Source: Apium graveolens (taxonomy: Eukaryota; Streptophyta; Magnoliopsida; Apiales; Apiaceae). Taken from it: a stretch of DNA of 64,000 bases. A model generated the notes under the pieces. It did not search any database. It was not told the DNA's origin and was given only the letters and a program-made list of their open reading frames with translations. The translations under genes and the position numbers were made by a program. Below, piece by piece: positions 56,501 through 64,000 of this stretch (the first letter of the stretch is position 1; each line of letters starts with the position of its first letter). The stretch spans positions 67,087,669-67,151,668 of the forward strand of contig NC_133650.1 of the NCBI RefSeq assembly GCF_009905375.1, given 5' to 3'.

Positions 56501-57262
56501 TTGTGGTGGGTGGGATGTGCTGGTGGGTTGAACATCAGGGTAAACAGATGTGTAGGTTTGAGGATCAGCATTTACAAGAATCTGTTTTACAAACTGAGGT
56601 ATCTGTAAGGGTCTAACCACTTTCTTCTTAATGTCAGCATTTAACAAATCATTAAAAGCCCTCTTTGTAAGCTTAAAGGGTGGAATTAAATCAGTGGTAG
56701 GTTGGGGCTCATCAGCACAATAGAAATTATATATAAGCTGATAGAATCTAGAAAAGTACATTACATTCCTATCTTCTGTCATCCTATCCCCTATGAAACC
56801 TATCACAGCTCTTGCAAAATCAAAGAGAGTTTGATGAATAAGAGCATACCCGATTTGCTGACTCATAATAGGAATGGCATCAAAGTTGGAGCACTTATTG
56901 GCGAATGCCTTAGTGATGCAATCGAAGAAAAAGCTCCATTCCTTCCTGATATTTGCCCTTTTCAGCTGTCAAAGCTTGCCCAAACTCTTCTCATAACCCA
57001 AACTGGCCATGAGCTGCTGTAGAACAGGGTCCTCCACTGTCGAGAATGTACAGCCTTCTGGTAAGTGGAGAGCTTTACGTACTGCTCCAGGAGTAACCAC
57101 ATGCTCAACATCATTCACTTCAAATACGATGCTTGGAGTACCAGTAGCACCACCATCATCAAAAATCCCAGTTCGCCAAAACGTCAGAACTTGTTGGCTT
57201 GAAATATTTTGAGGTTGGGTCAAAGCATACCCAATCTCACTATTTGCTAAAAAATCTTGCAC
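53550..57262 (-). pseudogene. E4 long accessory ORF, degenerate
   Basis: Same frame organisation as E2 and E3, but with stops at 56969, 56339, 55799 and 54968 and a frameshift near 53745. The first codons are lost: sequence just after the TATAAGTA box (about 57297-57304) joins directly to the part encoding LHFVQDFLANSEIGYALTQP. That removes the leader and roughly the first 25 codons. Recognisable blocks include GYALIHQTLFDFARAVIGFI, LDEEISRQLFLKENPG and GRVYHIRENAIPLKYFEELE. Confidence 0.7.
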
Positions 57263-57304
57263 AAAGTGTAAATCATATGGTGCATTTCTCTCTTTTACTT
57301 ATAC

Positions 57305-57868
57305 ACGGTAGAAAAAGTAACCGTGGGGACACCTGGCAGACATGCAGCAGTAAAAGATAATTAATGGGCACGTGTATTCAGTAATCATTACTTATCACAT
57401 GCAGTTTTGCAAGGAAAAACCGTTCCACTTATCAAGTAATCCCATTAATCAAGGTATTTCAGTTTTATTTTTAAAATTTAAAATTGTTCCCACTTAATAA
57501 ATTTTTATCACTGCGTGACCAATATTCTGTAAAAATATGACAAATGAGAGAATAACCAAAAATAAATCAAGTAAATAAATCCTGCCACGTCAGAATCAGA
57601 ACTTAATTTGTATTAAAGCTTGAAGGTCATCAGAATATAGTTAGTATCAGAATTTAACATGTTATCAGAATATCAAATGACTCAGAGACAAAATCTTGCA
57701 TAAATATAAAATTTCATTAATATATTGAGCAAATACATTTCATGAAATTTAAATTACAAGCTCAAAAGTAGAAGATTGTCCTAAGCTACAAATCCTAACA
57801 TCAACATCTTTTGTCCTAAGCTAAGAAGCCAGACAAAGCTGATGGTGAAGAGAAACAGGTAGGAGAAA
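57305..57868 (-). other. E4 spacer between small and long accessory ORFs
   Basis: Non-coding and homologous to E2 36750-37313. Confidence 0.45.
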
Positions 57869-58108
57869 TTATTTCTTCTTCCTATTCTCAACGGAAAGAA
57901 CAGCGAGACGAATGATTCGCTCCTGCTGTCGGAGATGAAGGAGATGTAGATCTCTTTGGACTGTCAACAGGTCACGTTTAATAATCTCTGGAAATTGAAT
58001 CCAGAGATTATGAGGAATGTTGTTGATATGGTATGGAGTTGGAATTCCATTTTGAAAAACATGTACAGTCTCAGTGCCATAATGGTAAAACCAGCCAAAC
58101 TCAGCCAT
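57869..58108 (-). CDS. E4 small accessory ORF (79 residues), diverged
   Basis: The intact frame begins MAEFGWFYHYGTETVHVFQN and ends QQERIIRLAVLSVENRKKK. The C-terminal block matches the E2 and E3 small ORFs. The N-terminal 60 residues differ strongly but keep an aromatic start, similar length, position and promoter-like upstream region. Surviving open in an otherwise decayed element is notable, though a frame this short could be open by chance. Confidence 0.5.
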   Translation of the reverse strand: MAEFGWFYHYGTETVHVFQNGIPTPYHINNIPHNLWIQFPEIIKRDLLTVQRDLHLLHLRQQERIIRLAVLSVENRKKK

Positions 58109-58182
58109 TTGTGGTGATAAGAATAAGAAGAGAGTGAGTTTGTGAGAAAATGAGAGATGTGCTGGCTGGAATGAAGTGTTGG

Positions 58183-58253
58183 TTTAAATAGGCAATGGAA
58201 TGCCAAGAGACGCAAAGAAAATTGAATGGTTACAGGTAGAAATAATTCTACCT
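58183..58253 (-). promoter_or_regulatory. TATA-like box and near-palindrome ahead of the E4 small ORF
   Basis: TATTTAAA lies at 58183-58190, about 75-82 nt before the ATG. The palindrome counterpart at 58234-58253 has one mismatch relative to E2. Confidence 0.45.
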
Positions 58254-58261
58254 CGTCTCCC

Positions 58262-59534
58262 TAGACAGAGGAGAATAATAACAGCCATTGGAAGTGTAAA
58301 GCAGGATTTAATGCGCACATGAAACAAGTAAAAATTACTGTGCATAGACGCGTACCACTAATCCAAATTATATTGACTGTTAATATCTTACCCAAGTATA
58401 TTCTGATTTTAAATAAGACTGTTTCAAATTTTAACCACAAATAAGTCAAGTAAAGAATCAGAGTTTAATATCAGAACTTAGACTTATATCAGAACTTAAC
58501 AGTCATCAGAACATGATTTCTTAACTCGAAAAATGAATGCCTAGTTCTGTAATTCTTCACACAAATTCTGATTTCATTTCTTCAGAACTTAATCATCAGA
58601 ACTTCCATCATAGCTTGTCCTCAGAATTCATGCAATCTAACACATAAACTGTTCATCTAAAACAATATTTATCACCATAGTAATTTTCATCATTCATATG
58701 GAGTGTATGCGTGTGCAGTAAGCTAAATATCAGATAAAGATTAAAGTCTGATTCACTTCAATACATCTTAAAAATAAGGCATAACTAAGAACTTTGCTCA
58801 AAATCTGTCATGATTCTGAAGTCTACTTAAGAATGAGTTCATGCATGAGTCCACCTCAACTGTTTTGTGCTCATTTTATGCATCTTTTGAAATTCCATTT
58901 TACAGTGGCTTCTCAGTGTAAGTGAGTCACGACTGCTTATCAGAATTTATGCTATTATCAGAGTATTTCTCCAGTAATCATAGAGTGTGAAAAGTCACCA
59001 AGAAAAATATTTATTTTTGCTTTTCTGATGCATATTACTTAATACCAGCAATGCACTTGGGTCTTCCCTTCCACAGTTTTTACTCTAGATCTCAAAGGAG
59101 TGCCTGATTTTTATTTATTTTTCTTTTCTTTTGATAAGTGAGGCTTATCAGCACTTAGTACACACACAAGATTTACTAACATCAGAACTTAACAGATAAG
59201 AAGCACTATTCTAGTTTGTGACTTAGTAATAAGATAGACAAAGTAAACTTAACTAAGCTCAATATCAGAATTTGCTTGTGTCAACAGATTTCCACATAAA
59301 CAATTACTTCAAACATGGGATTTGTGAGTATATTAAAGACTACTAGGTCAGCATCTAGCATAGTTATCCTCATTGGATTGAATAATCACAGAAATATTCA
59401 TATCACTATCAGAGTTTAGAAATGCACATCAGACAACAATCAGTACTTAAGCAATTTTCAATTAAGCACAGAATACACAAAGATAGTAATATCTGTAAAT
59501 ACTGATCATAAAGTCTGATGCATCAGAACAAAAA
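58262..59534 (-). other. E4 spacer between pol and small ORF
   Basis: Non-coding and homologous to E2 37731-39005 and E3 46218-47468. Confidence 0.55.
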
Positions 59535-60975
59535 CTAAGCAGATTTAGAGAAAGAACCTGAACCCATTCCAAGTTCATTTACCAATCTTGTAAAAGTAGC
59601 TTCACACAGTGGTTTTGTGAAGATATCTGCTAGTTGTTGATCTGTTGGAACAAAGTGCAATTCCACTGTACCTTCATCCACATGTTCTCTTATGAAGTGG
59701 TACCTTATGCTGATTTGCTTTGTCATTGAGTGTTGAAATGGATTACCTGTCATAGCAATAGCACTTTGATTATCACAGTAAATAGGGATTTCGAAATATG
59801 TTAACCCATAATCCAGTAATTGATTCTTCATCCAAATAATCTGTGCACAGCAGCTTCCTGCAACAATGTACTCTGCTTCTGCAGTTGATGTGGAAATTGA
59901 CTTTTGTTTCTTGCTAAACCAAGAAACCAATCTGCCTCCAAAAAATTGGCAGCTTTCACTTGTGTTTTTCCTGTCAATTTTGCAACCTGCAAAATCTGCA
60001 TCTGAGTAACCTATTAGCTTAAAGTCTAATTATCTAGGATACCACAATCCCAGATCAGCTGTTCCCTTAAGATACTTGAAAATTCTTTTCACAGTTGTTA
60101 AGTGAGGTTCTCTTGGATCTGCTTGAAATCTTGCACAAACACAGGTAGCATACATGATATCAAGTCTACTAGCAGTTAGATAGAGTAGAGAGCCAATCAT
60201 ACCTCTGTAATCAAAAATATCTACTGATTTACCAGTATCCTTATCCAATTTTGTTGCAGTGGCCATGGGAGTGGATGCACTTGAACAATCTTGCATTCCA
60301 AATTTCTTCAGCAAATTTCTGGTGTACTTGGTTTGACATATAAAAATGCCTTCTTCATTCTGCTTAAGTTGAAGGCCCAGAAAATAGCTAAGTTCCCCCA
60401 TCATACTCATTTGATATCTTGACTGCATCAGTTTGGCAAACTTCTTGCAAAGTCTGTCATTTGTAGAACCAAAGATGATATCATCAACATATATCTGAAC
60501 CAAAGGTAAGTCCTTTCCATGGTTGAGGTAGAACAAAGTTTTGTCAATAGTTCCTCTGTTAAATCCTCTTTCCAGAAGAAACTGAGCTAAAGTCTAATAC
60601 CATGATCTTGGAGCTTGCTTAAGGCCATAAAGTGCTTTATCAAGCCTGTAGACATGATTTAGAAATTTGGAATCTACAAAGCCTGGAGGTTGTTCAACAT
60701 ATACTTCCTCTTCCAACTCTCCATTGATAAAAGCACTTTTTACATCCATTTGAAAGACAGTAAACTTTTTATGAGCAGCATAAGCCAAAAATATCCTTAT
60801 GGCTTCCAATCTAGCAACCGGTGCAAATGTTTCATCATAATCAATTCCCTCCTGTTGAGAATATCCTTTTGCAACCAGCCTTGCTTTATTCCTTGTAATT
60901 ATGACATCACTATCAGTTTTATTTCTGAACACCCACTTTGTACCAACAGATCTGTTCTTTGGTCTTGGCACTAGG
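59535..60975 (-). pseudogene. E4 pol: RT and RNase H with stops
   Basis: From 60975 it reads [39 protein letters not shown] and [20 protein letters not shown] (first RT Asp). A TAG near 60594 follows RSWY, then QIYVDDIIFGSTND (RT active site). A TAA at 60030 comes just before the RNase H start. RNase H blocks run from SISTSTAEAEYIVAG through DNQSAIAMTG to QLADIFTKPL. All are in one frame with two stops. This is the only SIRE-like copy here that retains the YVDD motif. Confidence 0.82.
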
Positions 60976-62648
60976 TGTTGGTTTTTAACGCAGCGGGGGC
61001 ATGGCAAAACACTTTTACACATACAAAATCCAAATAAAAGCATATAAATCGTGAATAAAAATTCGAGGGATCGAATCTAACCTTTTAAAATAATTCGGAG
61101 ACAACGATCAGAGATCCTTAGCAGTTGCTCCTCAAGTGTGAAGCACTCCACCGGTATCCACCAAGAAAACGATGTTAAGGAGGAGGTAGAAGGTGGAGAG
61201 AATTGGGTTTTCCAAACTTTTTGGGTTTTCGGGTTAGAATGTGGGTTAGAATAAAATAGGGTCTATAATAGTGTATTTATAGGCAAAATTTTCAGCTGAA
61301 ATTTTCCCATAAATAATATTATTATTATCCCATTTATTATTCTCATTAATAATTAAAACACATTTTAATTATTAATCCTTTTTCTAAACACTTTAGAAAT
61401 AATTCTCTCTCTTGATTTAATTTCCAAAAATTAAATCCTTAATTAATAATATTAAGAACTTTTCTTAATTAATTTATAATCAATTAAATCTCATTTAATC
61501 AATTATTAAATTTGCCAATTAATTATTTATTTCATAAATAAATAATTATTAGCCATTATTAATTAATTCCTCCACCATTAAATCATTCTTTTTTTATGGT
61601 GTGACCCTGTAGGTTCAATATTAAGCCGGTAGGAGAAATAAATAATAATAAAACTATTTTATCATTATTTATATAAATTCTCTAATTTATTAAATATGAT
61701 TAATTAATTAATCACATTTATTCTACATCGTGAGGGATACTTCTTAGCATATCGCGACTATCCGGATAATATGAATTCACTGCTTAGAATACCAAGAACC
61801 TATTCAGTGAATAGTTACCGTACAATAAACTCCTTCTACCCTACAATGTCCCGATTAAATACAAGGCATGGATCTCGTGTCAAGCCTATCTAATTCAATC
61901 ACTTTACTTACCATTTACTATGCGTAGTTCTATGCAAATTAGAAACTCCTTTCTAATTTCATTTACTCTGGCCAGAGATTCCTGAACTAGCATAAGTGGA
62001 TCAGCCTTGAACATTCGCTTCCTTCACTGGAAGGGGTAGATCCTTTATTGATCATACACTATCTTCATGTACAAATTTCTATACCCAGAAGAGCCCTAAT
62101 AATTGTCCCTAGAGACTAAGAACTAAACCAAAGCATAGTTCAGTGTACACAAGATGACTATGATGACCTCAAGTCTAAGGATACTTGTACAACTATCACT
62201 ATGTGAACAACTGCTGACACGTGAGTGAACTCCATCAGTTGTTCAGCTGTGCGAGTCATGTTCAGTGAACTTATTCCATAATAAGCACCTACATACTAGC
62301 TATAGTGTCACCACACAAATGTCTATGAGAACAGACATCCTTCATAATGAAGCAAGCATAGTATGTACCGATCTTTGCAGATTATTAATTAACAGTTAGT
62401 AATCCTATGACCAGGAACTATTTAAGTTTAGAGTTATCATCTTTTTAGGTCTCACTATTATGATCTCATCATAATCCATAAAAAGCTTTACTCTAAACTA
62501 TGGTATATCTTATTTAAACACTTAAATAGATAAAGCCCGCAATAAAAACAAAACAAGTCTTTATTAATATCAATAAAATCAAAACAGATTACATAAAAGT
62601 TATTCCTAAATCCTAATACATGATTGGACTTAGGACATATTCCTTTCA
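60976..62648 (-). repeat. E5 3' LTR (Angela-like)
   Basis: Close to the E1 LTRs throughout, beginning TGTTGGTTTTTAACGCAGCG and ending ATTCCTTTCA. Left flank ctagg. Confidence 0.9.
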
Positions 62649-62659
62649 ATCTCCCACTT
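62649..62659 (-). promoter_or_regulatory. E5 polypurine tract
   Basis: AAGTGGGAGAT on the minus strand next to the LTR, identical to E1. Confidence 0.8.
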
Positions 62660-64000
62660 GTACTAAAGCCAATCACTCTGGTATCTAACACCCATCTTGT
62701 CTTTATGACGATCAAAGTGACTTTCATAAAGTAGCTTTGTGAGTGGGTCTGCTATGTTGTTATGTGTGTCAACTCTATTTTAATATAATACAAGAAATGT
62801 TACTGCGCTCCCACTAACCCTTTTGTAGACGCATGGTTCATCTTCGTTTTTGATAAAATCAAACTCTTTGATTGTCTCATCATAACAAATGTTCCATCTT
62901 TCGAGAAGCCTGCTTTAAACCACCTATGGTTCGCTGCAGCTTACACACTAGGTTTTCATTTCTCTTGGAAAGAAAACCATCTGGCTAATTGCCAGATCTC
63001 ATAGTCGTAGTAAGCAGCAATCGCAAGCAAAATCCGAACTGATTTTAACAGGGCTACAGGTAAAAGGTTTCATCAAAATCAATCCATTGCCTTTGTTTGA
63101 ATCCTTTTGCCAAAATCCTGGCCTTAAAGGTCTCCACCTGGCCATCTGCTCTAATCATTCTTACATATACCATATATATAGATTTCTTTCCGGATTTCAT
63201 GGTACTATGCCATTTCTCTGAGTCAACACTACTCATAGCCTCATTATAGGTCACAAGGTCGTCATCATCAATGATCGACAACTCATTGTCATTCTCAATG
63301 ACAAGGCCATAATACCTCTCAGGTTGGTGAGACACTCTCCCTGATCTATGAATGGGCTATTCCACAAAAGGTTGTTCAGTCAGAACAGGTGTTTCCACTT
63401 GATCCGTAGTAGTTTGTGCTTCTTGAACTTCATCAAGTTCAATTTTGCTCCCATTGTTTCCTTCAAGGATAAACTCCTTTTCCAAGAAGGTAGCATGTCT
63501 GGAGACAAACACCCGATGATCGGTGCAAAAGTAATACCCTAAAGTCTCTTTAGGATATCCCACAAAACTACATTTTCCAGATCGATATTCCAGCTTATCT
63601 GGGTCAACTTTCTTGACATAAGCTGGACATCCCCAAATCTTAACGTGTTTAAGACTCGGTTTCCTTTCTTTCCATATCTCATACGAAGTTTGAGGAACAG
63701 ATTTTGGAAGGCACCATATTCAGTAAATATGCTGAGGTTTCCAATGCATAACCCCATAGGAATACTGGAAGATTTGCATAGCTCATCATGGACCGAACTA
63801 TGTCTAACAAAGTTCGATTTCTCCTTTCAGATACCAATCTGGAGGAGTCCACTGGGAGACTATACCATTTACTTTGAGATAATCTAGAAACACTCCATTA
63901 AAGTATTCACCACCTCGATCTGATCGAAGAGTTATAATACTATGTTTGGTTGTTTCTCCACTTCATACTTATATTCTTTGAACTTTTCAAAGGCCTCAGA
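62660..64000 (-). pseudogene. E5 pol remnant: integrase, deleted RT, RNase H tail
   Basis: The RNase H tail (62660-62780) is joined to VLY-like RT sequence at about 62771-62790. A second junction, YEIWQ to the FSF-like segment, lies at 62981-62998. RT start sequence GQVETFKARILAKGFKQRQ lies in 63054-63335, the integrase end GYPKETLGYYF in 63357-63563, and frameshifted integrase core above 63600. Junctions and overall order match E1 3196-4729. Not catalytic. Confidence 0.75.

Larger units (their letters stand above)
52749..60975 (-). mobile_element. E4: third SIRE-like Ty1/copia element, interrupted by E5
   Basis: The minus-strand copy has 3' LTR, polypurine tract, broken accessory ORF, intact small ORF and the RT-RNase H part of pol. 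At 60975 (flank ctagg) it is cut by the Angela-like LTR of E5, and its 5' half lies beyond the window. It has more stops than E2 or E3 and its LTR terminus is mutated, so it is older. Confidence 0.85.
60976..64000 (-). mobile_element. E5: Angela-like Ty1/copia element, 3' part
   Basis: Same family as E1: a 1,673-bp 3' LTR, polypurine tract, then a pol remnant with the same two deletions. It continues past the right edge, so gag, leader and 5' LTR are not visible. It is inserted in the RT region of E4. Confidence 0.87.

Overview
The window looks like intergenic heterochromatin of a flowering plant, most likely a core eudicot. It is AT-rich and most of it is nested LTR retrotransposons, with one interrupted plant nuclear gene in a less repetitive island. 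The retrotransposon families resemble ones common in asterids, perhaps Apiaceae. That is a resemblance from memory, not a database result. There are no bacterial genes, rRNA, tRNA or CRISPR arrays.

Layout: (1) 1-13152 is the 3' part of a plus-strand copia-type element (E0: accessory-ORF pseudogene, polypurine tract, 1.4-kb LTR). It is split by a complete minus-strand Angela-like copia element (E1, 1533-9492). (2) 13153-25608 is the island. It holds two Helitron-family elements end to end, tandem duplications and microsatellites, a 448-bp CACTA element, Stowaway-like and Tourist-like MITEs, and a three-exon CCT-domain gene on the minus strand (21673-24317). (3) 25609-26800 is a second E0-family LTR, broken by the 3' end of a minus-strand Athila-type Ty3/gypsy element (26801-32045). 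That element is in turn cut by a SIRE-like copia element (E2, 32046-39850). (4) 39851-40565 plus 52713-52748 is an AT-rich host fragment, possibly a gypsy LTR. It received the complete SIRE-like element E3 (40566-52707, 5-bp target duplication AAATA) and, 36 bp further on, a third SIRE-like copy, E4 (52749-60975). E4 is cut by a second Angela-like element, E5 (60976 to beyond the window).

The three SIRE-like copies share one plan in RNA orientation: LTR, tRNA-iMet primer site, gag, protease, integrase, RT/RNase H, spacer, a small ORF of about 80-90 codons, a long accessory ORF of about 1,230-1,250 codons, polypurine tract, LTR. Each accessory ORF has a TATA-like box at a constant distance upstream, as if it had its own transcript. 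E3 lacks its reverse transcriptase through a deletion that keeps the frame. E1 and E5 share two identical deletions that remove the RT catalytic residues and most of RNase H, yet E1 keeps LTRs, primer site, polypurine tract and an intact gag-protease ORF. This fits a non-autonomous subfamily moved in trans.

The most unusual structure is the E1 leader between primer site and gag. It contains four consecutive short hairpins built on one arm sequence. Further along are four longer hairpins whose stems differ but whose loops carry the same 18-nt motif. The CCT gene is the only gene I would call a functional host gene.
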